Below are positions 48,905 through 56,783 of a stretch of DNA of 64,000 bases, piece after piece. The position numbers were made by a program, and so were the translations under genes. Positions within the stretch are counted from its first letter, which is position 1. Each line of letters begins with the position of its first letter. A model generated the notes under the pieces. The model did no database searches. It was not told where the DNA came from and was given only the letters and a program-made list of their open reading frames with translations. Source of the DNA: Phycisphaerae bacterium (GTDB lineage Bacteria > Planctomycetota > Phycisphaerae > UBA1845 > Fen-1342); the NCBI GenBank assembly GCA_017999985.1, contig JAGNKU010000005.1:62001-126000 (forward strand), written 5' to 3'.

Positions 48905-49498
48905 ATGCTCAGCTTGCTTGGCACCCTCGCGCGTCTCTCCATCAGCCTGGCCGCCGCCGGCAGTCTGGCCGGCGGCACGGGCTGTTTCCGGTCTACTAGC
49001 GATGGCGGTGCGACCGGCGCCACGGACGCGACCCGTGCGACGACGGGCGCCCGAGCCAGCGACACCCAGCGCACCTATCCGCTGGACACGCTGCCGACCA
49101 GCACCGTAACGATCAATGCCCAGACGTTCCGCGTCTGGCTCGCGCGCGAAAGCGCATCGCTACCGCCCGGCGCCGAGCACACCGTCATCGAAGAGGGGCT
49201 GATGCACGTGCCCACGTCCGAGATCGCGGACGACCAGGGTATGCTCTTCGTCTTCGACAATGAGCGCATCCGCGGCTTCTGGATGCGCAATACCATCGCG
49301 CCGCTCGACATCGCTTTCGCCCGCATGAACGGCACCATCGTCAAGATCTGGCAGATGCCGGTCCTGACTCTGCGGACGTTCAGTTCGATCGAGCCGGCCA
49401 TGTACGCCCTGGAAGTCAAGCAAGGCACCTTCGAGCGCTTGGGGATCAAGGAAGGCGATCGGCTCGAGATCCCCGCCGACGTGCTCACCGGCCGCTAG
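48905..49498 (+). CDS. DUF192-family lipoprotein
   Basis: A 197-residue protein from the ATG at 48905. The signal peptide ends in a lipobox GGTGC. A linker rich in Ala and Thr leads to a DUF192 domain (residues 65-195): FRVWLARESASLPPGAEHTV, EEGLMHVPTSEIADDQGMLF, RGFWMRNTIAPLDIAFARMN, and EVKQGTFERLGIKEGDRLEI. The fold is a small beta-barrel; the role is unknown. The upstream terminator may regulate it. Confidence 0.9.
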   Translation: MLSLLGTLARLSISLAAAGSLAGGTGCFRSTSDGGATGATDATRATTGARASDTQRTYPLDTLPTSTVTINAQTFRVWLARESASLPPGAEHTVIEEGLMHVPTSEIADDQGMLFVFDNERIRGFWMRNTIAPLDIAFARMNGTIVKIWQMPVLTLRTFSSIEPAMYALEVKQGTFERLGIKEGDRLEIPADVLTGR

Positions 49499-49587
49499 GC
49501 CCGTGACCGCCCGCTAACGCAACCGGCCCATCGCTGGGCCGGCCCGCTTCTCCCACTGGCTTGTCCCCCGCGCACCGCCGCGTCCTG

Positions 49588-50289
49588 CTAGCGCCGCCGC
49601 AGCATCAGTACCGCAAACGCCGCCAGGGCCAGCGCCTCCGGTTCCGGCACGCCAAACAACTGGAACGGGAAATCCGTGGTCACTTTGGCGCTCGTGTCTC
49701 CGACGAACGTCCACTCGGGATAGTTGAAGAAATTGCTCTGGAACATGCCCATTGTCAGGCCGTTGATCGTTGGCACGCCCGCCACCCGCCCGGTGGTCAG
49801 GAACACGTTGCGCCCGTCCTCGTCGCCGTTGGCGCCGTTCACGAGCCGAATGCCGAAATAGTAATGCCCCGCGGGCAGTTGCACGGCCGGCAGCGCTGTA
49901 TACCCGTTATAGACCTCGAAGCCCTGGAACATGCCGAACGTGTCGATAATGGTCGGCTGTCCCAGCGAAAACTCGTAGGCCGGCGTGAGCGCGCGGTCGG
50001 TCTCGGCCAGGATGATAATCTCGACGGTGCCGTAGTCGAATCGCGGGTCGCGTCCGGCGGCCCACTTGATCCCGGTGATGGTCACGGGATGCGTCCAGAC
50101 GGCGTCATCCGCGATCCACGAGTCTTCGACGGCCGCGTTGCGTTCCGAACTGAAGTACGAGTAGCCGTCGAACCCGCCGTCGTTCGCCGGGTCGAGTGTC
50201 AGGAAGTTGTCCCACAGCAGATCCGCGCGGGCCGCCGTCCCCGCCACCGCCAGCACTCCGATCAGGCATGCCAGTCCAAATCGCGTCAT
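49588..50289 (-). CDS. PEP-CTERM secreted protein
   Basis: A 233-residue protein from the ATG at 50289, with GGAGAG upstream. The signal peptide MTRFGLACLIGVLAVAGTAA is followed by a beta-sandwich of unknown function (DLLWDNFLTLDPANDGGFDG; SWIADDAVWTHPVTITGIKW). The end is a PEP-CTERM anchor: VPEPEALALAAFAVLMLRRR, that is a VPEP motif, a hydrophobic helix and terminal Arg residues. Such tails are processed by exosortase and link the protein to the cell surface or matrix. No exosortase gene is in the window. Confidence 0.88.
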   Translation of the reverse strand: MTRFGLACLIGVLAVAGTAARADLLWDNFLTLDPANDGGFDGYSYFSSERNAAVEDSWIADDAVWTHPVTITGIKWAAGRDPRFDYGTVEIIILAETDRALTPAYEFSLGQPTIIDTFGMFQGFEVYNGYTALPAVQLPAGHYYFGIRLVNGANGDEDGRNVFLTTGRVAGVPTINGLTMGMFQSNFFNYPEWTFVGDTSAKVTTDFPFQLFGVPEPEALALAAFAVLMLRRR

Positions 50290-50598
50290 GGGCGTTCTCT
50301 CCTGCCGGCGCCTCCGGCGAGCCCAGCACCCGCAGCAGCAGCGCGACCGCGCGGCGCGCCGCAACGCAGGCGAAGCCAGCCGCGCGCCGCCGCGCCCCGC
50401 CGCACAGTCTGCGGGCGCACGCCAGCGCGCGTGTGACAAAGGGCGGCCGCCTGAAGTGCGACCGCTGTAGAGTGGTCCAGCCCCTCTACACCTAGTCTTA
50501 GGCCCGCATCCAGCGTCCGATCAAGCCCAAGCTCCGAGAAAAACGCACAAGACCGGGTCGGCGGGCAGGTTCCTGGTCCGGGCGGCACGCGGCGGCGA

Positions 50599-50637
50599 TT
50601 CCAAAACGGCGTGCCAGGCGATACGATAGGCGTATCG
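50599..50637 (+). promoter_or_regulatory. Promoter candidate with inverted repeat before tRNA-Val
   Basis: TTCCAA (50599-50604) and TACGAT (50622-50627) are spaced by 17 bases. The -10 lies in a perfect inverted repeat CGATACG-ATAGG-CGTATCG (50619-50637), 24 bases before the mature tRNA. The -35 matches only 3 of 6, so the call is tentative. Confidence 0.35.
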
Positions 50638-50660
50638 GAAGCGGCCGCAGGCCGTGCAAA

Positions 50661-50734
50661 GGGCGGCTAGCTCAGCTGGCTAGAGCGTCTCGCTTACACC
50701 GAGAAGGTCACGGGTTCGAGTCCTGTGCCGCCCA
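50661..50734 (+). tRNA. tRNA-Val (anticodon UAC)
   Basis: A 74-base cloverleaf with discriminator A at 50734. The acceptor stem is GGGCGGC with GCCGCCC, the anticodon stem TCTCG-CGAGA, and the anticodon loop CTTACAC gives anticodon UAC. The T arm ACGGG-TTCGAGT-CCTGT is canonical. The CCA end is not encoded. Confidence 0.95.
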
Positions 50735-50817
50735 ATCGTTGTGGCCGGGTCACCGGTGGATCCGGCCCCCTGAGGTCGGCGCGGTCGCTGCATGGCTTCG
50801 CCACTCCACCTTCGTGC

Positions 50818-53800
50818 CTACGAGCGTTCGTGCCCCCGTGTCCTGGCCCCTCCGTGCCTCGCGAGGCGCCGCCTGCCCTGTTTGCGGCTGCACCACCCCG
50901 CCCGCCGCACACCATACAGCGCCCCGAGCACCAGCAGCGGCGTCAGGCCGATCGGCCCGCAGATGCCGAGCAGCGGGTGCGTCGTGACGACCACGTAGTA
51001 CTCATCCTCCACCGCCACTTCCGCGGACTCGCCCGCCACAACCGCCGGCACTTCCGCCGCCGATACCGTCGCCGACACCACCAGCGCCCCCGCCGCCAGC
51101 GCGCGGAACGTCAAGTCCAGCTCGACACTGCCGTCCGGCGGCAGCTCGCCGATGAGTACCGTCACGAACCCGGCCCCCTCGTCCGCGATCTCCGCGTCGA
51201 TACCACCGGCGCTTATGGACAGCAGCTCAGCGCTCGCCGGATACGTGATCGTCACCGCCACCGCGGTGGCCCGGCCCACGCCCGCGTTGGAAACCGCGAC
51301 GACAAACTGCACGTCGTCACCCGTCAGCGCATCGCTGGCGTCGGTCGCCGAGACCACCTGCACCTCCAACACCGGCGCCGGCTCGTTGGCGTCGTCCGGC
51401 TCGGCGGCCGTCGTGAACATCACCGTCGTGCCATACGCGGTGCCGATCGCGTTGGTGGCATAGGCGCGGATATAGTACGTCGTCGCCGGCGAAAGCCCTG
51501 CCAGGTCACATGAGAATCGACCGCTCCCCGCACCACTGTCCAGTGTCTCGTCAGCTACCGTCGGGTCACCGGCCGTGTTCCAGCACACGCCCCGCGCCGT
51601 CACGACGGACCCGCCGTTGGTCGTTATGCGCCCGCCCGCCCGGGCCGTCGTAGTCGTGACGGACGACACCGCCGCCGTCGTCACCGTCGGCACCGTCAAC
51701 GCCACGGTCGTGAAGCTCACCTCGTCGCCATACGCCGTCCCAGCACTGTTCGTCGCGTACGCCCGCATGAAGTACGTCGTACCCGGCGCAAGGCCGCTCA
51801 CGTCGCACGTGAAGCTGCCCGTGCCCGTGCCGCCCGCCGCGCTGTCGTCGGCGTTCGTCGGGCTGCCGGCGGTGTTCCAACAGACACCACGCGCGATGAC
51901 GGCTGCCCCGCCGTCGGCGGTAACCTCACCGCCGCAGTCCGCCGTGCGCGTCGTCACATTGGCCACCGCACTGGTGGTCACGGTCGGGACCACAACCGCC
52001 GGCGTCGTGAAGCTGAGCTCGCCGCCATACGCCGTGCCCTGCGCATTCGTCGCGTAGGCGCGGACGTAGTACGTCGTCGCCGGCGTGAGTCCAGTCAGGT
52101 TGCTCGTGAAGTTCCCTTTGCCGGTCCCGTTCGAGGTTTTAGCGTCCGCGGTCGTCGGCGTGCCGACCGTGTTCCAGCACACGCCGCGCGCGGCCACCGC
52201 GGCGCCGCCGTCGCTGGTGACATTGCCGCCGGACTGGGCCGCGGTGGTTGTGACGCCGGCAACGGCAGCAGTCGTCACCGTGGGCGTCGTGGTGAGCGTG
52301 GTGAGGCTCAACTGCTGGCCGTAGGCGGTCCCTTTGTTGTTCGTCGCGTATGCCCGCACGTAGTACGTCGTGCCCGGCAACAGCCCGGTCAGGTTGCTCG
52401 TGTAGCTGCCCGACCCGCCGCCGTCGGTCGTCTTGCTGTTCGCCGTCGTCGGCGTCCCCGTCGTGTTCCAGCACACGCCTCGCGCCGTCACCGCCGCCCC
52501 GCCGTCCGCCGTGATATCCCCGCCCGAGTCCGCCGTCGTGATCGCGATGTTGGTGACGGCCGTCGTCGTGAGCGTCGGCGTGGTCGCATCCGTCGTGAAG
52601 CTCAGCTCGTCGCCGTATGCGGTTCCTTGCCCGTTCGTCGCGTACGCCCGCACGTAGTAGATCGTCGCCGGCGACAGCCCGGTCAGGCTGCTCGTGAAGC
52701 TCCCCGTGCCGGAGCCGTTGGTCGTCTTGTCGTCCGCCGTCGTCGGCGCGCCCGCCGTGTTCCAGCACACGCCCCGCGCCGTCACGGCGTCCCCGCCGTC
52801 GGCCGTCACGTTGCCGCCCGAGTCCGCCGCGGCGTGCGTGACATTCGTCACCGCGGTCGTCGTCACCGTCGCCAGCGTCTTCAGCGTCGTGAAGTTCCGC
52901 TCGTTGCCATACGCCGTCCCCTCGGCGTTCGTGGCGTAGGCGCGCACATAGTACGTGACGCCCGGTGCCAGCCCGGTCAGGCTGCTCGCGTAGCTTCCCG
53001 CGCCTGCCCCGTCGGTCGTCTTGCTGTCCGCGGTCGTCGGCGTCCCCGTCGTGTTCCAGCACACGCCCCGCGCCGTCACGGCCGTCCCGCCATCGTTGGT
53101 GACCTCGCCACCCGAGTCCGCCGTGGTCACGGTGATGTTCGTGATCGCCGTCGTCGTCAGCGTCGGCGTGGTCGCGAGCGTCTCGAAGCTCCGCTCGTCG
53201 CCGTACGCCGTCCCCTGCCCGTTGGTCGCGTATGCCCGCACGTAGTAGGTCGTGCTCGGCGCGAGGCCGGTGAGGCTACTCGTGTAGCTCCCCGTGCCCA
53301 CCCCGTCGGTCGTCTTGTCATCGGCCGTCGTCGGCGTGCCCGTCGTGTTCCAGCACACGCCCCGCGCCGTCACGGCGTCCCCGCCGTCGGCCGTCACGTT
53401 GCCGCCCGAGTCCGCCGCGGCGTGCGTGACATTCGTCACCGCGGTCGTCGTCACCGTCGCCAGCGTCTTCAGCGTCGTGACGTCGATCGTGCCCGAGTCC
53501 GCGCTGCTGCCGCCCGTGTTGTATGCCCGCACGCGGTAGTGATAAGCCGTGTTCGGGCTCAACCCGCTAACGACGTACGTCGTGACGTTGCCCACATCCA
53601 GGTTCTGGTATCCCGCCACGTACGATGTGAACCCGCTGTCGGTGGCGACATCCAGCCGATACCCCGTTGCCCCCGCCGAGGCGGACCAGTTCGCAGAAAA
53701 GCCGCTGGCCGTCGTGCCCGTGGCCGCCTGTGCGGCGGGCGCGGCCGGCACCGTGTACTGATTCAGCGGGTTCCCCGCCGCCGTCGCCGCGTAGTAATGC

Positions 53801-55227
53801 TCGTCACCGGCCGTCCCGTTGTACTCGCACACCATCGCGCGGTACTCGGTGATCGCCGCCAAGCCCGTCACCGTCACGCTCGTGCCCGTGCCGTCGTACA
53901 CGCAGTACCACCCCGACGTGCCGATCTGCGTCCCGGAACCGAAAGCCGCGTTGGCGGTGTACGTGATCGTGTTCACCGGCGCCGGCGTGCCCGTGTCCCC
54001 CTGCTTCATGAATACCGCGCAGCGTGAACCGTCGCCGCGCGTCCAGCTCAACGCCAACTGGTTCGTTGCCGCGCTCGTGCACGTGACATTGTTCGCCTGC
54101 AGTGTCGGCGCCTGCACGCCGACGTACTTCATTACGACGCACTTCCACGCCTGGCCCGAGTCCGCGAACGCCACGTACGGATCACCATCCAGCACACGGA
54201 TCGACGTCACATCCACCTGGCCGGTCGAAAAGCCGCCCGTCCCCACGAGCGACCAGGTCCCGCCGGCATAGCGCATCACCGTCGCTTTCGTCCCATTGCT
54301 CTGGTCGCCGTAGATCACGTACGGCTTGCCCGCCGCGTCACAACCCACCGCCGTCAGAATCGCGATGCCGGTCGAGAACGCAAACGACCCGACATAGCTC
54401 CAGCTCCCCGCGCTGTACTTCATGCACGTGGCTTTGTTCCCGTGACTGCCATCCTGAAACGACACGTACGGCGTATCGTTCCCGTCGAGCGTCAGGGCGG
54501 TGTAGGTCACCGCGGCCGGCGAGAACCCCGCCGCGCCCACGTTCTGCCAGCTTCCGCCCGTGTATTTCATCACCGTCGAGCGGTTGGCGGTGCCGGCATC
54601 GACGTACGCCACATGCGGCTCGCCGACGCTGTTGATCGCCAGCGTGAGATACGTCGCTGCGCCGGCGGAGAAGCCCGCGCTGCCCACCAGTTGCCACGCG
54701 CCGCCGGTGTAGCGCATCACCGTGACGCGCGACCCGTTCGCCGCGTCCGAATACGCCACGTACGGCTCGTCGTTGTAGAGCGCCAGGCACGTGTACGTCA
54801 CGGCCCCGTCGGAGAACGCCGCCGCACCCACGATTTGCCACGTGCCCCCGCTGCAGGCCATTACCGTGGCTTCGTTGCCGTTGGCCGCATCGCGAAACGC
54901 GACGTACGGCTCGCCGGTGCTGCTGATGGCGAGCGCGGTGTAGCTGATCGCGCCGGCGGAGAAGCCGGCGCTGCCGACGGTCTGCCAACTGCCGCCGGTG
55001 TAGCGCATCACGGTGGCCTTGGAGGCGGAGCCGCCGTCCGAATACGCCACGTACGGCTCGCCGTTGTGGATGGCCAGCGACGTGTAGAACGCCGTCCCCG
55101 CGGAGAAGCCCGCCGTCCCGACCGCCTGCCAGTCGGCGCGGGCGAGGCACGCCGCCGCCAGGGTCGCCGCGCCGACGGCGAGGCGCGCCCAGCGAGTTGA
55201 ACGAGATGGCGGTTGGCGTGCGCTCAT
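50818..55227 (-). CDS. Giant secreted protein: seven-bladed propeller plus FN3-like repeats
   Basis: A 1469-residue protein from the ATG at 55227. The signal peptide (ARLAVGAATLAAACLARA) is followed by seven repeats of about 48 residues with core EPYVAYSD ... ATVMRYTGGSWQ, which suggests a seven-bladed beta-propeller (about 32-370). Two FN3-like domains follow, then seven repeats of about 98 residues with core TARGVCWNTTGTPTTAD and TTYYVRAYATN. A DUF11-like domain (VVAVSNAGVGRATAVAVTIT) precedes a C-terminal hydrophobic helix CGPIGLTPLLVLGALYGVRR and a basic tail of about 30 residues. It is probably an adhesin or surface matrix protein. Confidence 0.9.
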   Translation of the reverse strand: MSARQPPSRSTRWARLAVGAATLAAACLARADWQAVGTAGFSAGTAFYTSLAIHNGEPYVAYSDGGSASKATVMRYTGGSWQTVGSAGFSAGAISYTALAISSTGEPYVAFRDAANGNEATVMACSGGTWQIVGAAAFSDGAVTYTCLALYNDEPYVAYSDAANGSRVTVMRYTGGAWQLVGSAGFSAGAATYLTLAINSVGEPHVAYVDAGTANRSTVMKYTGGSWQNVGAAGFSPAAVTYTALTLDGNDTPYVSFQDGSHGNKATCMKYSAGSWSYVGSFAFSTGIAILTAVGCDAAGKPYVIYGDQSNGTKATVMRYAGGTWSLVGTGGFSTGQVDVTSIRVLDGDPYVAFADSGQAWKCVVMKYVGVQAPTLQANNVTCTSAATNQLALSWTRGDGSRCAVFMKQGDTGTPAPVNTITYTANAAFGSGTQIGTSGWYCVYDGTGTSVTVTGLAAITEYRAMVCEYNGTAGDEHYYAATAAGNPLNQYTVPAAPAAQAATGTTASGFSANWSASAGATGYRLDVATDSGFTSYVAGYQNLDVGNVTTYVVSGLSPNTAYHYRVRAYNTGGSSADSGTIDVTTLKTLATVTTTAVTNVTHAAADSGGNVTADGGDAVTARGVCWNTTGTPTTADDKTTDGVGTGSYTSSLTGLAPSTTYYVRAYATNGQGTAYGDERSFETLATTPTLTTTAITNITVTTADSGGEVTNDGGTAVTARGVCWNTTGTPTTADSKTTDGAGAGSYASSLTGLAPGVTYYVRAYATNAEGTAYGNERNFTTLKTLATVTTTAVTNVTHAAADSGGNVTADGGDAVTARGVCWNTAGAPTTADDKTTNGSGTGSFTSSLTGLSPATIYYVRAYATNGQGTAYGDELSFTTDATTPTLTTTAVTNIAITTADSGGDITADGGAAVTARGVCWNTTGTPTTANSKTTDGGGSGSYTSNLTGLLPGTTYYVRAYATNNKGTAYGQQLSLTTLTTTPTVTTAAVAGVTTTAAQSGGNVTSDGGAAVAARGVCWNTVGTPTTADAKTSNGTGKGNFTSNLTGLTPATTYYVRAYATNAQGTAYGGELSFTTPAVVVPTVTTSAVANVTTRTADCGGEVTADGGAAVIARGVCWNTAGSPTNADDSAAGGTGTGSFTCDVSGLAPGTTYFMRAYATNSAGTAYGDEVSFTTVALTVPTVTTAAVSSVTTTTARAGGRITTNGGSVVTARGVCWNTAGDPTVADETLDSGAGSGRFSCDLAGLSPATTYYIRAYATNAIGTAYGTTVMFTTAAEPDDANEPAPVLEVQVVSATDASDALTGDDVQFVVAVSNAGVGRATAVAVTITYPASAELLSISAGGIDAEIADEGAGFVTVLIGELPPDGSVELDLTFRALAAGALVVSATVSAAEVPAVVAGESAEVAVEDEYYVVVTTHPLLGICGPIGLTPLLVLGALYGVRRAGWCSRKQGRRRLARHGGARTRGHERS
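52756..52892 (-). repeat. 137-base exact repeat, copy in FN3-like repeat 3
   Basis: This segment is identical over 137 bases to 53344-53480. The identity across many codon third positions shows the copying is recent or maintained by gene conversion. Confidence 0.85.
53344..53480 (-). repeat. 137-base exact repeat, copy in FN3-like repeat 1
   Basis: This is the partner of 52756-52892, two repeat units away (588 bases). Confidence 0.85.
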
Positions 55228-55555
55228 GAAGTACTCGCACTTCACGCCGGCAACGGCGCGCGGCACATGCCGCGGGCCGGCGGGTCCTGCGCCACCGGCG
55301 CGCAGCAGCGGCGTCCGGCCCGCCCACATAGCGGACCGCACGCACTATTAATTCGACATACTGGGGAGCCCCCTTGACGACGAACGAGTCCACGCCGCCG
55401 CGCCAACAGTCCGATATGGGTTGTACGCGCTTACCAGCGCTACGTGCCCGCCGCGATTATGGGACAGAGCAACCGCCGGTTCTCGCGCCGGACGCGCGGC
55501 CCCCGGCACAGCGTGCTGCCCGCCCGGGCAGGGTGGGTGCACACCGGCGGCGGGT
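55228..55555. other. Intergenic region upstream of the giant gene
   Basis: No credible gene is seen in this 328-base gap. It includes an AT-rich segment around 55345-55362 (TATTAATTCGACATAC) that may belong to the minus-strand promoter of the giant gene. Confidence 0.4.
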
Positions 55556-56152
55556 TCAAACGCTGGACGTGCGGCGCTGGATCAGGGCGCGCACCAGCGC
55601 TTCGACGTTCCTGACATCGCGAACCGCCAGGAAGCCGACATCCGTGGCGCGCGTGTGACCCTCACCGTCACACCGCGCGTCCAGGGTGAAGACCAGGTCG
55701 CCCGAGCCGTCCGGGTGCTGCTTGCGGCGCAGGTCGTTCAAACGCTCCGGCTCGAACGACCGCACGGTCACGCTCCCCCGCCACCCGGCGGCAAACACGA
55801 GGGCGCGCTGATCCGTGAGCACATATGCGCTGCGGCGCGCTTTGCGGCTTGCCCAGAACGGGCTGGAGAGCATGCCAAACCCGATGAGGATGAACGGCAC
55901 GCCGAACAGTGGGAACGCACTGAAAAGCCCGGGGCCGCCTTCCATCTGAGAAGTGCCCCACGCCGCGCCCGCGGTCCAGAACAGGGCGAAGGCGGTCCAC
56001 GGAATGCCGAAGAGCACGACCGGCAGGGTCGACCGGGCCATGCGGCTTGGAATTGGTTGTCCCAGCCAGGTGATCCGCTCACCGGGCTGCAGTTCCGCCT
56101 CGACCAATGCGTGCAGCGGCTGCGGTAGGCTGCTCATGTCCGGGTAGTTCAT
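55556..56152 (-). CDS. PH-like membrane protein
   Basis: A 198-residue protein, with ATG 56152 (MNYPDMSSLPQPLH) or 56137 as start. The first 60 residues include ELQPGERITWLGQPIPSRMA. Two membrane helices (STLPVVLFGIPWTAFALFWT and FSAFPLFGVPFILIGFGMLS) are followed by a bacterial PH-like core, SAYVLTDQRALVFAAGW. These proteins are common but of unknown role. The stop codon faces the gap upstream of the giant gene. Confidence 0.72.
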   Translation of the reverse strand: MNYPDMSSLPQPLHALVEAELQPGERITWLGQPIPSRMARSTLPVVLFGIPWTAFALFWTAGAAWGTSQMEGGPGLFSAFPLFGVPFILIGFGMLSSPFWASRKARRSAYVLTDQRALVFAAGWRGSVTVRSFEPERLNDLRRKQHPDGSGDLVFTLDARCDGEGHTRATDVGFLAVRDVRNVEALVRALIQRRTSSV

Positions 56153-56291
56153 GATGCCCAACACAACGTACGAATGTCTGGATCCGTCAAGGCCGCCGGA
56201 CCGGGGCGCCCCGTACACACGCACTCATTTTTCCGCGCATGCGGTCGCGTGACAACACACTCCCGCACGCCGGATCGGCGCGCGGGGGTCG

Positions 56292-56468
56292 CTATGCCGG
56301 TCCGCCGGGGCGCTGGCCGGACGTGGCGCCGTTTTCGGGTTGCGTGGGCCGGGCGAGGCGCCAGAGCAGCGCCGTCAGCGGCGCGCGGAACCACGTCACC
56401 GCCAGCAGAAAAGCCGCCGGCCACGCGAACGCATTGACGATTGACACGACGAACAGCCCGAACGTCAT
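56292..56468 (-). CDS. Small single-pass membrane protein downstream of selC
   Basis: A 58-residue protein with GGGAGG 7 bases before the ATG at 56468. It reads MTFGLFVVSIVNAFAWPAAF followed by LLAVTWFRAPLTALLWRLAR, so one or two membrane helices, then a hydrophilic Pro/Gly-rich tail. The gene lies 71 bases past the 3' end of the selenocysteine tRNA gene on the same strand. The longer frame upstream overlaps selC and is not credible. Function unknown. Confidence 0.6.
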   Translation of the reverse strand: MTFGLFVVSIVNAFAWPAAFLLAVTWFRAPLTALLWRLARPTQPENGATSGQRPGGPA

Positions 56469-56539
56469 GGACACACCTCCCGGACTCATCCTCGGGGGCC
56501 TCGGCGTCTTCCCCGACAACCGCCCCGGGGACCGCCGCA

Positions 56540-56635
56540 CGGGAGTGGATGGGAATCGAACCCACCAAGCGCTGCTTGTACAACGCTTCAACGGCTTTGA
56601 AGGCCGCGGGACCCACCAGGCGTCCGGACACTCCC
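56540..56635 (-). tRNA. selC: Selenocysteine tRNA (anticodon UCA)
   Basis: On the minus strand the 96-base RNA starts GGGAGTGTCCGGACGCC. The anticodon stem-loop GCGGC-CTTCAAA-GCCGT gives anticodon UCA, which reads UGA. The variable arm is long (AAGCG/CGCTT stem), and the T arm is GTGGG-TTCGATT-CCCAT. The acceptor arms GGGAGTG and CACTCCC pair, followed by discriminator G; CCA is not encoded. The eighth acceptor pair would be U-C, slightly unlike the 8-pair Escherichia coli stem. The anticodon and the long arm together fit only tRNA-Sec. Confidence 0.92.
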
Positions 56636-56647
56636 AAGTTTGGCGTC

Positions 56648-56676
56648 ATGCTATCGTGAGCGCCAGTGGTCGTCAA
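56648..56676 (-). promoter_or_regulatory. Sigma70-type promoter of selC
   Basis: TTGACG (56676-56671 on the minus strand) and TAGCAT (56653-56648) are spaced by exactly 17 bases, with matches of 5 and 4 of 6. Transcription would start about 5 bases before the tRNA. Confidence 0.6.
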
Positions 56677-56691
56677 AATTCCTGGTTTTTT

Positions 56692-56707
56692 CAGCAACTT
56701 TTTGCTG
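56692..56707 (-). other. Hairpin between the SGNH gene and selC
   Basis: CAGCAA-CTTT-TTGCTG forms a six-pair stem 77 bases past the minus-strand SGNH gene. On the minus strand it is followed by AAAAAA rather than U residues, so it is not a textbook terminator. Confidence 0.35.
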
Positions 56708-56783
56708 TTGTGCGCCGGGTCGGCCGCGTCCACTCCATCACCGTCACGCGGCACCACGGCTGGCCAAGTGACCCCGGGGCGCG

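Larger units (their letters stand above)
51405..53480 (-). repeat. Seven tandem FN3-like repeats (about 98 residues each)
   Basis: In reading order, repeats 1 and 3 resemble each other most, and 2 and 4 share TPTLTTTA; 5 to 7 are more diverged. The spacing between repeats 1 and 3 is exactly 588 bases (196 codons, two units). This indicates duplication of a two-unit block. Confidence 0.85.

Noticed and set aside
50743-50767. Possible terminator after tRNA-Val (GGCCGG ... CCGGCC)
   Set aside because: The stem is six pairs with a 13-base loop and no U run, too weak to call.
52627-54027. Plus-strand frame of 466 residues opposite the FN3-like repeats
   Set aside because: It mirrors the tandem repeats of the minus-strand gene, so its apparent repeats are not independent evidence.
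56469-56591. Upstream extension of the 58-residue gene to 99 residues
   Set aside because: The added part overlaps the selenocysteine tRNA gene and the good ribosome site is at the inner ATG.
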